The notes under the pieces: model-generated | Told to the model about the DNA's origin: nothing | What the model saw: the letters and a program-made list of their open reading frames with translations, nothing else | Database searches by the model: none | In this document: positions 45,743-54,349 of the stretch, one piece after another | How positions within the stretch are numbered: the first letter of the stretch is position 1 | Layout: every line of letters starts with the position of its first letter | NCBI GenBank assembly: GCA_018222965.1 | Contig: JAAEZH010000010.1 | Span: forward strand, 1 to 64,000 | From: Bacteroidota bacterium | GTDB lineage: Bacteria; Bacteroidota; Bacteroidia; Chitinophagales; Saprospiraceae | Reading direction: 5' to 3' | DNA length: 64,000 nucleotides | Made by a program: the position numbers and the translations under genes

Positions 45743-46654
45743 ATGAAATATACTTTTTTACTCCTGGCTCTATCCGGGCTGTTTTTTAGCTGTGGAAACA
45801 ATGCTTCCACTGATCAGGAGCATTCGGATGTCCCTGGTGATACCTTGTCTCTCCCGGAGAATGAGGAAGAAAAATTGCTTCAACAGGATGCTGGTCCTCA
45901 ATCCGCTATTGATCCCATTAGTCTGAAAGGCGTAGAAACCAAAATCTCTTTGGCTACTTATTTTCGACAGCCGGGTCAAATTCAACGGATAAATCACAGC
46001 GATCAGATTGAGGTCGATTTAGCGGATTCCAAAGAAACAGCTACCGTCCGAATCATCGGCGACATAGGTTTTTACGAAGCTGTTGAGGTTTTGACGGAGT
46101 CAGGATCTTATGATTTGTTATTGCAAGCTCCGACAAGTGTGAAAGCCACGCTTCGGTTGCGCAATGACGGGTATAATAAGGTTGCCGTAATCGGTGAGAT
46201 GAACGACTGGAATGCCAATGCCGGTGCGATGAGCCTCAATAATGGCATTTGGGAAGCCACCTTCAATCTTTCCCCAGGAACCCATAATTATCTGTTTGTT
46301 GTTGATGGAAAAGAGATGCTGGATCCGAAGAATCCTAAAAAAGTATCAGAGGGCGGAAAGGAATACAGCCAGTTAAATCTTCGTCCGCCGAATGCGGGCG
46401 GATTGCCTCAGATTCAGGTAGTTAGTGCTTCCGGCAGTCAGGTCGAGATCGCACTGAAAAACGGCGGCCGACTATTTGCATTTTGGGAAAACCAAATGCT
46501 GGAGGTTAATCAGATGGATAACAAGTTCCTGCTTGCTGTTCCTCAGGCAGCTTCAAATAAAGCCGGCAGTCAACTAAGATTGTATGCGCAGAATGAATAT
46601 GGGGTCGCTAAGGAAGTGCAGCTTTCGCTGAATGCCGGGATCCTGGCGGAGTAG
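45743..46654 (+). CDS. Lipoprotein with CBM48-like domain
   Basis: The protein has 303 residues. The lipoprotein signal is MKYTFLLLALSGLFFSC. After an acidic linker and a beta domain, residues about 150-215 carry VAVIGEMNDWNANAG...WEATFNLSPGTHNYLFVVDG, the pattern of the CBM48/AMPK glycogen-binding early-set domain that precedes the catalytic barrel in alpha-amylases and branching enzymes. The chain ends about 85 residues later with no amylase barrel, so it should bind but not cut alpha-glucan. Its place next to pgmB and GH65 supports a role in capturing starch or maltodextrin at the surface. Confidence 0.72.
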   Translation: MKYTFLLLALSGLFFSCGNNASTDQEHSDVPGDTLSLPENEEEKLLQQDAGPQSAIDPISLKGVETKISLATYFRQPGQIQRINHSDQIEVDLADSKETATVRIIGDIGFYEAVEVLTESGSYDLLLQAPTSVKATLRLRNDGYNKVAVIGEMNDWNANAGAMSLNNGIWEATFNLSPGTHNYLFVVDGKEMLDPKNPKKVSEGGKEYSQLNLRPPNAGGLPQIQVVSASGSQVEIALKNGGRLFAFWENQMLEVNQMDNKFLLAVPQAASNKAGSQLRLYAQNEYGVAKEVQLSLNAGILAE

Positions 46655-46764
46655 TTGTGATGCTTAACCCGGGTATCTGCACCTGCTTATGTTCTTTGGA
46701 AGACATTTCTCTTTCCGTTCACATACACTTTCTGACATAGCTTCCGTTTTAGGTAGCAATAGAT

Positions 46765-46772
46765 TACTTTTG
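46765..46772 (+). promoter_or_regulatory. -7 box immediately before DUF4249-like gene
   Basis: TACTTTTG matches TAnnTTTG and ends only 4 bp before the ATG at 46777, so a transcript from it would start at or next to the start codon. Confidence 0.4.
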
Positions 46773-46776
46773 TGCG

Positions 46777-47775
46777 ATGAAAACTATTCAACTACTATCC
46801 CTGCTTATCATTTCTGCACTGGTGTTTCCAGCCTGCGATGATGAAATAGATCTTACTGCCGACTGGGAGGATATCCCGGTTGTATATGGCATCCTCAATA
46901 AAGACGACGATAATCACTATATCCGTATTGAGAAAGTTTTTGCGGATCCTAATGCTGATGCTTCAGAAATCGCGCTTATTCCAGACTCTATTTATTACGA
47001 TAATCTAACGGTAACACTGACTAAGCTGAGTACCGGTCAGAAGATCAATTTGGTTCGTGTAAATGGAGATGACGTTGGCATCCCGCGCGACGAAGGCGAT
47101 TTTGCGAATATGCCAAACTATCTGTACACTTTTGAGGATGATGATTTTCCATTAGATGGGGGCGAGGAATTGCGTCTGTCTATTGACAGAGGAGAAAATG
47201 AGCCTCCCATAGAAGCAGAGGCTGCTATTTTGGAAGAAATTACTCCACAGGGAATTGTTGGAACACTGGATTTTAAATACAATCGCGATCGCAACTTCCG
47301 TTGGACCAGTGGTGAGTATGCTGAAGTATTTGATGCCAAGCTTATCATTCGGTTTTTAGAAAATGACCTTGCTGATTCCGAGCCTGCTGTTGAGCGGGAA
47401 TTGGAATGGGTGATGGTACGGTCATTACCTCGTAGCAGCGCTACCAGCGATGTTACTTCCTTTGACCAGGTTGGATCAGAATTTTATACTTTTCTGCAAA
47501 GTAGTCTGGAAGCTAAATCATCCATCAACCGGACCTGGATTGGAATGGATCTGGTTATTGTAGGCGGGGGAGAAGCCCTCGGACAGTATATCTCAATCGC
47601 TGAGGCCAATACGGGGATTACCAGTGCGCAGGAATTGCCAACTTATACCAATATCCCGGATGGATTGGGAATCTTTTCTTCCATAAGTATAGGCGTTAAA
47701 ACGGATTTAACTTTAAGTAGTTCTTCGCTTGATTCTCTGAAGAATGGGATTTATACACAGGATCTAAACTTCTGA
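46777..47775 (+). CDS. Lipoprotein, DUF4249-like
   Basis: The protein has 332 residues. Its signal MKTIQLLSLLIISALVFPAC ends in a lipobox. The mature start (DDEIDLTADWEDIPVVYGILN) and the beta-rich layout recall DUF4249 lipoproteins, which often accompany TonB-dependent receptors; no receptor gene is adjacent here. The assignment is tentative. It stands alone, closed by a terminator at 47801-47846. Confidence 0.6.
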   Translation: MKTIQLLSLLIISALVFPACDDEIDLTADWEDIPVVYGILNKDDDNHYIRIEKVFADPNADASEIALIPDSIYYDNLTVTLTKLSTGQKINLVRVNGDDVGIPRDEGDFANMPNYLYTFEDDDFPLDGGEELRLSIDRGENEPPIEAEAAILEEITPQGIVGTLDFKYNRDRNFRWTSGEYAEVFDAKLIIRFLENDLADSEPAVERELEWVMVRSLPRSSATSDVTSFDQVGSEFYTFLQSSLEAKSSINRTWIGMDLVIVGGGEALGQYISIAEANTGITSAQELPTYTNIPDGLGIFSSISIGVKTDLTLSSSSLDSLKNGIYTQDLNF

Positions 47776-47800
47776 TTTTTTTATCCCAACCAACTTTAAC

Positions 47801-47846
47801 AGCAGGCCATAATCCGCTCAAACGGGTTACGGCCTGCTTCTTTTTT
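47801..47846 (+). terminator. Terminator after DUF4249-like gene
   Basis: AGCAGGCC (47801-47808) pairs with GGCCTGCT (47831-47838), with further pairing of ATCCG with CGGGT inside, followed by TTCTTTTTT. Confidence 0.85.
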
Positions 47847-47947
47847 CCTTTCCAGCTTACGCTATTCTCCACTTTATCGCCTTTTTATATCTTGCAGCCT
47901 ATTGCTTATTAGCAGTCTGGCTTCTGCCGTTGCCCAAATATTGAACT

Positions 47948-48763
47948 ATGTCAGTTAATAAAGAAGTTAAGCGGATAACCACCCACGTATTACAGGCTAT
48001 GAAAGCCCGGCATGAAAAGATCAGCATGCTAACGGCTTATGATTTTTCAATGGCCCGAATCCTGGATGACGCTGGTATTGATGTTTTGCTAGTAGGCGAT
48101 TCAGCCTCCAATGTAATGGCGGGACATGAAACCACCCTTCCCATTACACTGGATCAGATGATTTACCATGCGTCTTCAGTTGTGCGTGCGGTAAACCGAT
48201 CTTTAGTAGTGGTAGACCTTCCTTTCGGATCTTATCAGGGGAATTCCAAACACGCGCTCGACTCGACAATTCGCATTATGAAAGAATCGGGTGCTCATGC
48301 CGTAAAACTGGAGGGCGGAGTAGAGATCAAAGAATCAATTGTGCGCATTCTTTCTGCGGGTGTGCCTGTAATGGGGCATCTTGGGCTAACGCCACAGAGT
48401 ATTTATAAATTTGGAACCTACACCGTCCGGGCCCGAGAAGAGGAGGAAGCAGAAAAATTGATAGCAGACGCCCAACTTTTGCAGGAATTAGGCTGTTTTG
48501 CCATTGTACTGGAAAAAATCCCCGCGCATCTGGCCAAGCAGGTTTCGGAAAACCTGGTCATTCCAACCATAGGCATTGGCGCAGGACCGGATGTAGACGG
48601 ACAGGTATTGGTTACGCATGATTTATTAGGGATAACCAAAGATTTTCAGCCGCGCTTTCTGCGACGCTATCTCGAGCTTTTTGAAGAGATTAAAGTGGCT
48701 GTGGAAAGTTATATTAAAGATGTACGAACTGGTGATTTTCCTAACGAGAAGGAGCAGTATTAA
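47948..48763 (+). CDS. panB: 3-methyl-2-oxobutanoate hydroxymethyltransferase
   Basis: This 271-residue enzyme catalyses the first committed step of pantothenate synthesis, adding a hydroxymethyl group from 5,10-methylene-THF to alpha-ketoisovalerate. The family signatures are clear: [19 protein letters not shown], the metal site LLVGDS, the HAVKLEGG strand and [10 protein letters not shown], and the active-site region [18 protein letters not shown]. The full length and family order are intact. mltG begins 6 bp after the stop, giving a probable two-gene operon. Confidence 0.96.
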   Translation: MSVNKEVKRITTHVLQAMKARHEKISMLTAYDFSMARILDDAGIDVLLVGDSASNVMAGHETTLPITLDQMIYHASSVVRAVNRSLVVVDLPFGSYQGNSKHALDSTIRIMKESGAHAVKLEGGVEIKESIVRILSAGVPVMGHLGLTPQSIYKFGTYTVRAREEEEAEKLIADAQLLQELGCFAIVLEKIPAHLAKQVSENLVIPTIGIGAGPDVDGQVLVTHDLLGITKDFQPRFLRRYLELFEEIKVAVESYIKDVRTGDFPNEKEQY

Positions 48764-48769
48764 ACAGGT

Positions 48770-49807
48770 ATGAATAAGAAGCGACTTATTATTGGCGGTT
48801 TTCTGCTGGTATTGGCTGTGGCAGCCTTATTTGGCTTCAGACAATACAAAACTTATCTGATGCCCAATGTGCCGGGCAATCTTGAAAATGACATTTTATT
48901 GATTCCCGGCGGTTCTTCGTTTGATGAAGTGTTGCAAACGTTGGTAGAAGGGAAGTATTTAAAAGATACGACCGGTTTCCGATCTGTCGCTACTCGCATG
49001 AATTTCATAAAGAACCCCATGCGCTCGGGGCGTTATCGCATCCAGCCGGGCTGGAGCAATGTAAGCCTGATACGACACTTGCGCGGCGGTAAGCAGGAAA
49101 CGGTAAAATTGGTGCTCAACAATGAGCGCGAGCCCATGAATGTAGCAGGCGTAATTGCAGAGATACTGGAACCCGATTCCCTGGACTTCCAGACCCTCTT
49201 TCAGGATGAAAATCTGATCGCTGAGATGGGCTATACCAAAGAAACCCTGATTTCCCTGTTTATACCGAATACCTATGATTTCTTCTGGAATACTTCGCCG
49301 AAAGGCTTTCTGGAAAGAATGCAAAAGGAGCATGACAAATTCTGGGAGAGCGAACAACGGCTTAAAAAAGCGGAGGCTCTGGGAATGACTCCGGCCGAAG
49401 TTTATACCCTGGCCTCAATTATTGAAAAAGAAACCAATCAAAATGCGGAGAAGCCCCGTATGGCAGGTGTATATTTAAACCGTATCGAACAGGGCATCCT
49501 TCTCCAGGCCGATCCAACGGCTGTCTTTGCCACCCGGGATTTTACTACGCGCCGGGTTTTAAACTACCACACCAATTTTGATTCTCCTTACAATACCTAC
49601 AAATACCCAGGATTGCCTCCCGGTCCTATCAGCATGGCTTCTATTGTAAGCATTGATGCTGTATTGAATGCAGAGAGCCATGATTATATTTTCTTTTGTG
49701 CAAAAGGAGACGGATCTGGTTTACACGCTTTCTCGGAAACGCTTTCCGGGCACAACCGCAACGTACGGAATTACAAAGCCAATTTAAAAAAACGCGGACT
49801 GCGGTAA
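48770..49807 (+). CDS. mltG: Endolytic transglycosylase MltG
   Basis: The 345-residue inner-membrane enzyme cuts nascent glycan strands of peptidoglycan, setting their length. It has one N-terminal membrane segment (about 5-24, LIIGGFLLVLAVAALFGF), a LysM-like subdomain, and the YceG catalytic domain. The catalytic Glu lies in TLASIIEKETN, and the conserved segments LLQADPTAVFAT and YKYPGLPPGPIS follow. One exact dispersed 13-mer lies at 49294-49306, read as SPKG. It is coupled to panB. Confidence 0.94.
   Translation: MNKKRLIIGGFLLVLAVAALFGFRQYKTYLMPNVPGNLENDILLIPGGSSFDEVLQTLVEGKYLKDTTGFRSVATRMNFIKNPMRSGRYRIQPGWSNVSLIRHLRGGKQETVKLVLNNEREPMNVAGVIAEILEPDSLDFQTLFQDENLIAEMGYTKETLISLFIPNTYDFFWNTSPKGFLERMQKEHDKFWESEQRLKKAEALGMTPAEVYTLASIIEKETNQNAEKPRMAGVYLNRIEQGILLQADPTAVFATRDFTTRRVLNYHTNFDSPYNTYKYPGLPPGPISMASIVSIDAVLNAESHDYIFFCAKGDGSGLHAFSETLSGHNRNVRNYKANLKKRGLR
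49294..49306 (+). repeat. Dispersed 13-mer copy 8 (in mltG)
   Basis: Exact TTCGCCGAAAGGC read as SPKG in the mltG frame. Confidence 0.8.
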
Positions 49808-49808
49808 A

Positions 49809-49833
49809 TGACAAAACGGCAGTAATTTTGTCA
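49809..49833. promoter_or_regulatory. Perfect inverted repeat upstream of dnaK
   Basis: TGACAAAA (49809-49816) and TTTTGTCA (49826-49833) are perfect complements with a 9-nt spacer. The first half touches the mltG stop codon. The geometry is like an operator or an activator-binding site, about 150 bp before the dnaK start. The sequence does not match CIRCE. Confidence 0.55.
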
Positions 49834-49895
49834 GTTTACCTGCCAATAATCGGCCAATTATCGATCTAAAACCGAAATTTCGGCAGAAATCAGGC

Positions 49896-49911
49896 TTGGC
49901 ACGCTGATTGA
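49896..49911 (+). promoter_or_regulatory. Candidate sigma-54 promoter of dnaK
   Basis: TTGGCACG (49896-49903), four bases, then TTGA (49908-49911). This is a perfect -24 half and a -12 half with A in place of the consensus C; GG and G are the correct 10 bp apart. A second inverted repeat, ATGTGT-N11-ACACAT, lies just downstream at 49922-49944. Confidence 0.4.
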
Positions 49912-49980
49912 TCAGTATAAGATGTGTGACTGAAATTGACACATTTACTGATATATTGACATTCGATAAAAAATATTGGC

Positions 49981-51900
49981 ATGAGTAAAATTATTGGTAT
50001 TGACCTTGGGACAACCAACTCCTGCGTGTCTGTAATGGAGGGTAATGAGCCCGTAGTGATCCCCAACGAAGAGGGACGCCGGACTACCCCTTCTGTCGTT
50101 GCCTTCATGGACAACGGTGAGCGCAAGATCGGTGACCCGGCTAAACGTCAAGCCATCACAAACCCGACACGTACCGTCTCATCTATTAAGCGTTTTATGG
50201 GTAGCCGCTATACAGAGGTTGCTGAAGAAGCAGAACGCATGGCCTATAAGGTTAATAAAGGAGAGAATGATACCATTCGGGTTGCTATTGATGACCGGGA
50301 ATATACTCCACAGGAGCTTTCTGCGATGATCCTTCAGAAAATGAAGAAGACTGCGGAAGATTTTCTGGGTTCAGAAGTGACGGAAGCCGTGGTAACCGTA
50401 CCTGCCTATTTCAATGATTCTCAGCGTCAGGCTACTAAAGAAGCTGGTGAGATCGCCGGATTGAAAATTCGCCGGATCATCAACGAGCCTACTGCTGCGG
50501 CATTGGCTTACGGACTCGACAAACGCGATAAAGACATCACCATTGCGGTTTATGACCTTGGTGGTGGTACATTTGATATTTCCATTCTCGATCTTGGAGA
50601 AGGGGTATTTGAAGTAAAATCAACAAATGGTGATACCCACCTTGGTGGTGACGACTTCGACCTCGTACTGATCAATCACCTGGCCGATGCTTTCAAAGAG
50701 CAGGAAGGTATGGATCTGCGTAAAGACCCTATGGCTCTGCAGCGCCTGAAAGATGCTGCTGAGAAAGCGAAGATCGAGCTTTCCTCTTCTACGGAGACCG
50801 AAGTAAACCTGCCTTATATCACGGCAGTAGACGGTGTGCCTAAGCACCTTGTGCTGAAAATCACCCGCGCTAAGTTTGAACAACTGGCCGATGATTTGGT
50901 ACGTCGTACACTGGGACCTTGTGCAGAAGCACTCAAAGACGCTGGTCTGGATAAAGGCGAAATCGACGAGGTAATCCTAGTAGGTGGTTCTACCCGGATT
51001 CCTGCGATCCAGCAGGCTGTTGAGGACTTCTTCGGCAAAAAGCCAAACCGTGGTGTTAACCCGGATGAGGTAGTTGCTGTAGGTGCTGCCATTCAGGGTG
51101 GTGTACTTAGTGGAGATGTACAGGATGTACTGCTTCTCGATGTAACGCCGCTTTCGCTTGGTATTGAAACCATGGGGGGTGTATACGATGTGGTGATCGA
51201 GTCAAACTCGACCATCCCAACTAAGAAATCCAAAGTATACTCTACAGCGGCAGACAATCAGCCATCTGTAGAAATTCACATCCTGCAGGGAGAACGCTCT
51301 ATGGCGAGAGATAACCGCTCCGTAGGTCGTTTCATCCTGGACGGAATTCCGCCGGCACCTCGTGGCGTGCCTCAGGTAGAAGTTACTTTTGATATGGACG
51401 CCAACGGTATCCTGAATGTTTCTGCAAAGGACAAAGGAACCGGAAAAGAGCAAAAAATCCGTATTGAAGCATCTACCGGTCTCTCGAAAGAAGAGATTGC
51501 ACGGATGAAGAACGAAGCGCAGGCTAACGCTGACGCCGACGCAAAAGCGAAGGAAGAAGTTGACAAACTGAATGCTGCTGATACACTGGTATTCCAGACA
51601 GAAAAGCAGTTGAAAGACTATGGCGACAAACTTCCGGAGGATAAGAAATCTGCGATCGAAAGCGCAGCCGCTGATCTGAAAGCAGCGCATGCTGCCAAAG
51701 ATTTCGATAAGATCGATTCCGCTACACAGGTACTGAATGATGCCTGGCAGGCAGCCAGTCAGGAAATGTATCAGGCTACTCAGGAAGCAAATGCTTCCGG
51801 TGAGGCCGGTGCAGACAATGCTGACTCAACTGCAGGTTCCGACTCCACAGAGGATGTAACCGATGTTGAATTTGAAGAGGTGGACAATAAAGATTCCTAA
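49981..51900 (+). CDS. dnaK: Molecular chaperone DnaK (Hsp70)
   Basis: This 639-residue cytoplasmic Hsp70 folds client proteins in ATP-driven cycles with DnaJ and GrpE. The N-terminal ATPase domain begins [19 protein letters not shown], with the phosphate-binding segment [11 protein letters not shown] and the interdomain linker [16 protein letters not shown]. The substrate-binding domain and helical lid follow, and the chain ends in the acidic EEVDNKDS-type tail. dnaJ and grpE are not adjacent. Control probably comes from the inverted repeats and the sigma-54-like element upstream. Confidence 0.98.
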   Translation: MSKIIGIDLGTTNSCVSVMEGNEPVVIPNEEGRRTTPSVVAFMDNGERKIGDPAKRQAITNPTRTVSSIKRFMGSRYTEVAEEAERMAYKVNKGENDTIRVAIDDREYTPQELSAMILQKMKKTAEDFLGSEVTEAVVTVPAYFNDSQRQATKEAGEIAGLKIRRIINEPTAAALAYGLDKRDKDITIAVYDLGGGTFDISILDLGEGVFEVKSTNGDTHLGGDDFDLVLINHLADAFKEQEGMDLRKDPMALQRLKDAAEKAKIELSSSTETEVNLPYITAVDGVPKHLVLKITRAKFEQLADDLVRRTLGPCAEALKDAGLDKGEIDEVILVGGSTRIPAIQQAVEDFFGKKPNRGVNPDEVVAVGAAIQGGVLSGDVQDVLLLDVTPLSLGIETMGGVYDVVIESNSTIPTKKSKVYSTAADNQPSVEIHILQGERSMARDNRSVGRFILDGIPPAPRGVPQVEVTFDMDANGILNVSAKDKGTGKEQKIRIEASTGLSKEEIARMKNEAQANADADAKAKEEVDKLNAADTLVFQTEKQLKDYGDKLPEDKKSAIESAAADLKAAHAAKDFDKIDSATQVLNDAWQAASQEMYQATQEANASGEAGADNADSTAGSDSTEDVTDVEFEEVDNKDS

Positions 51901-51928
51901 AGGAATAGTCTGCTCTTAGACAAATACG

Positions 51929-51969
51929 AAAACCGCCTTTTCCGGCTTGTCCGGAATTGGCGGTTTTTT
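51929..51969 (+). terminator. Terminator of dnaK
   Basis: AAAACCGCC (51929-51937) pairs with GGCGGTTTT (51959-51967), with an inner TCCGG/CCGGA hairpin, followed by a T run. Confidence 0.9.
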
Positions 51970-51999
51970 GTATTTTAGGAGGAATGTAAAGCTAAAATC

Positions 52000-53676
52000 A
52001 TGAAAACTAAACTACACCTCTTTCCTATTCTCCTTTGTATCCTCTTGCCTGGTTTTTTGCCGGCACAAATCAACTGGACCGCCTCTGCTCAGCTGGATAT
52101 CAATAATGTAAATGCCACAGTGAATATTGGCAATTTGTGGCTGGATGGTTACGAATCTTCGTATATCGTTCCAAAAGGGGATACCCTGAAAAAATCTTCT
52201 CTTAGGGTGGGAGCCTTATGGATGGGCGGCTATGTGCCGAATGGCGATCTGAAGACCGCTGTGGCTACCTATGAGGGCAATGGAAACCGGAATTACTGGG
52301 CTGGACCTTTGGATCCGGAAACCGGGGCAACCAATGATGTAGCCATGCTCAACTGGGATCGAATGTTTGAGATTTATTCTTTGGAGATAATCCCACACAT
52401 TCAGGACTTTTTACTGGACGGGACCATTGATAATGTCGTTGCGGACAACATCCTGGGCTGGCCCGGCAGAGGCAATCCGGAGTTCTTGGAAGTACATGGT
52501 TTTGAATTGCCAGATCAGGACCTGGCACCATTTATAGATCGAAATGGCAACGGAAAGTATGAGCCTTATTCGGGGGATTATCCCCTTATGAAAGGACACA
52601 AAGCCATTTGGTGGGTGTTTAATGATATGGGAGGTATTCCGAAATTCGATCCTGAGGACGGGAATATTGGGATTGAAGTACAGTGCATGGCTTTTGCCTA
52701 CTATTCAAACGATCAATGTATAGATAATTCGACCTTTTACGATTTTACGCTCATCAACCGAAGCTCAACAGCTATTGACTCTTTTTACACAAGCCTTTGG
52801 CTTGATGGGGATCTTGGCTGTTACAAAGACGATTATCTGGGTTCAGCGCCGGCACGCAATTTATTTTATTTATATAACGCGGATGATTTTGACGATCTTG
52901 AAAACTGTTTTGCTTCGGGCTATGGAACTGAGATACCGGTTATTGGCATTCGAGTATTAAAAGGCCTTGAGGACTCAGCCGGTAATGGACCAGGCCTATC
53001 CAGTGTCATGCATTATATTGCTGATGGGAGTGCCGATCCGCCTTCTGCAATGATGGGTCCTTCAGATGCGGAACAGGCATATAATTACATGAACGCTTGT
53101 TGGAGAGATGGTAGTCCGCTTACTTTTGGAGATGACGGATACGGCGGAACAGAACCCTATTCTTATGCCTTTGATGGCAGTCCTATTAATGACTCAACCA
53201 ACTGGTCAATGTGCGAAATTTCGATTTCTGAATGGAATCGCCTGACCTTTCTTAATTCCGGCTCAATCACCTTTCATCCGGGTACTGAGCGATACCTGAG
53301 TTATGCGGTCATTTGGGACGATATGGCAGACTACCCCTGTCCCGATCTTACCGACTTTTTTGCCAAAACCGATGACATCAGCGACTTTTACGAAAGCATC
53401 GGCCCCGGCGAGTTTTCGGATGTGGAGGAGGTCAACCTTAACCAACACTTCGCCCGTGTCTTTCCCAATCCGGCCAGCGATAAGGTCAGCATTCTCTCTC
53501 AGGAAAACGTACAGGGAATTGAATTTTATGACATCCATGGTCGATTATGGCACAGAGAATCGGGTATCAACAATGCCCAATTGGAAATTCCGGTTTCCGA
53601 CTGGCCATCCGGTATTTATTTCTACCGGATTATTGGAAAAGGGGGAGAAGTGCAGGTGGGGGAGTTGGTGCGGTAA
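52000..53676 (+). CDS. Secreted T9SS type A sorting domain protein
   Basis: The 558-residue protein starts with a signal peptide (MKTKLHLFPILLCILLPGFLPA) and has a large beta-rich mature region of unknown fold (about 25-475) that includes RNGNGKYEPYSGDYPLMKG, a calcium-loop-like segment. It ends in a T9SS type A sorting domain (VFPNPASDKVSIL ... SGIYFYRI). The function is unknown and no catalytic motif is evident. It lies 99 bp after dnaK, separated from it by a terminator, so it is transcribed independently. Confidence 0.82.
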   Translation: MKTKLHLFPILLCILLPGFLPAQINWTASAQLDINNVNATVNIGNLWLDGYESSYIVPKGDTLKKSSLRVGALWMGGYVPNGDLKTAVATYEGNGNRNYWAGPLDPETGATNDVAMLNWDRMFEIYSLEIIPHIQDFLLDGTIDNVVADNILGWPGRGNPEFLEVHGFELPDQDLAPFIDRNGNGKYEPYSGDYPLMKGHKAIWWVFNDMGGIPKFDPEDGNIGIEVQCMAFAYYSNDQCIDNSTFYDFTLINRSSTAIDSFYTSLWLDGDLGCYKDDYLGSAPARNLFYLYNADDFDDLENCFASGYGTEIPVIGIRVLKGLEDSAGNGPGLSSVMHYIADGSADPPSAMMGPSDAEQAYNYMNACWRDGSPLTFGDDGYGGTEPYSYAFDGSPINDSTNWSMCEISISEWNRLTFLNSGSITFHPGTERYLSYAVIWDDMADYPCPDLTDFFAKTDDISDFYESIGPGEFSDVEEVNLNQHFARVFPNPASDKVSILSQENVQGIEFYDIHGRLWHRESGINNAQLEIPVSDWPSGIYFYRIIGKGGEVQVGELVR

Positions 53677-53700
53677 TCAAACGTCTGGATTAAGATTTGT

Positions 53701-53725
53701 AGGATTTTAGGATGATAGGATTTTA
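53701..53725. repeat. Short direct repeat AGGATTTTA x2
   Basis: AGGATTTTA occurs at 53701-53709 and 53717-53725, 16 bp apart, directly upstream of the GxxExxY gene in an AT-rich patch. Confidence 0.5.
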
Positions 53726-53737
53726 AATGAGGAGGTT

Positions 53738-54142
53738 GTGAAGCACGGTAAGTTAACGCATAGAATAATTGGTTGTGCCATGAAGGTGCACAGTACGTTA
53801 GGGAATGGATTTCAGGAAGTTATATACCAAAGAGCCCTTGCGATAGAGATGCAAAAGCAGGGATTGGAATTTCAACGTGAAATGGAAATGTCGATTTTCT
53901 ACGATGGACATGAAATTGGTATCAGGCGGGTAGATTTTTTTGTAGAAGAAAAAATAATGCTTGAGATTAAAGCCAAAATAAAATTGGAGGATGCACATTT
54001 GGCTCAAGCCATGAATTACTGCCAGGCATATAATTTACCCATTGGATTGCTAATAAACTTTGGAGCTAGAAGCCTTGAATTTAAGAGAGTCTATAATCTA
54101 AATCACGAAGACAATAAGGATTACAAAGGAAACCAAAAGTGA
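53738..54142 (+). CDS. GxxExxY family protein
   Basis: The protein has 134 residues. The family name motif is read as GFQEVIY (residues about 25-31), and the segment RRVDFFVEEKIMLEIKAK carries the D...E-x-K pattern of a PD-(D/E)XK nuclease-like fold, consistent with the family. A GTG at 53738 is used, with a GGAGG just upstream (53731-53735); an ATG at 53780 would remove conserved residues. The gene and flanks are AT-rich compared with neighbours, suggesting recent arrival. The biological role of GxxExxY proteins is not established. Confidence 0.8.
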   Translation: MKHGKLTHRIIGCAMKVHSTLGNGFQEVIYQRALAIEMQKQGLEFQREMEMSIFYDGHEIGIRRVDFFVEEKIMLEIKAKIKLEDAHLAQAMNYCQAYNLPIGLLINFGARSLEFKRVYNLNHEDNKDYKGNQK

Positions 54143-54308
54143 AATAATAGAATTACTATTGGTTCATTATAAAGAGTAGATTGGTTAAAAGTACCTAAAG
54201 TAAATCCTTCAATCACCGAATCAATAAATCCTAGTCCAGATGATTGTTAAGTAAATGAAATTTTATCAGACTATCCCGCTCTCTTTACCAAAACCTCGCC
54301 TAAAAAAT

Positions 54309-54316
54309 TAACTTTG
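54309..54316 (+). promoter_or_regulatory. -7 box upstream of folD
   Basis: TAACTTTG matches TAnnTTTG, 33 bp before the folD ATG. Confidence 0.5.
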
Positions 54317-54349
54317 TTGACCGTATATTAGGCCTAAAATAATTCGTGC

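Noticed and set aside
1285-49306. The recurring SPKG peptide as a protein motif shared by unrelated proteins
   Set aside because: Two coding copies of the same DNA word give other peptides in other frames and three copies are non-coding, so the peptide is a by-product of the DNA word.
49809-49833. CIRCE (HrcA operator) upstream of dnaK
   Set aside because: The 8-N9-8 geometry is similar, but the arms TGACAAAA/TTTTGTCA do not match TTAGCACTC/GAGTGCTAA.
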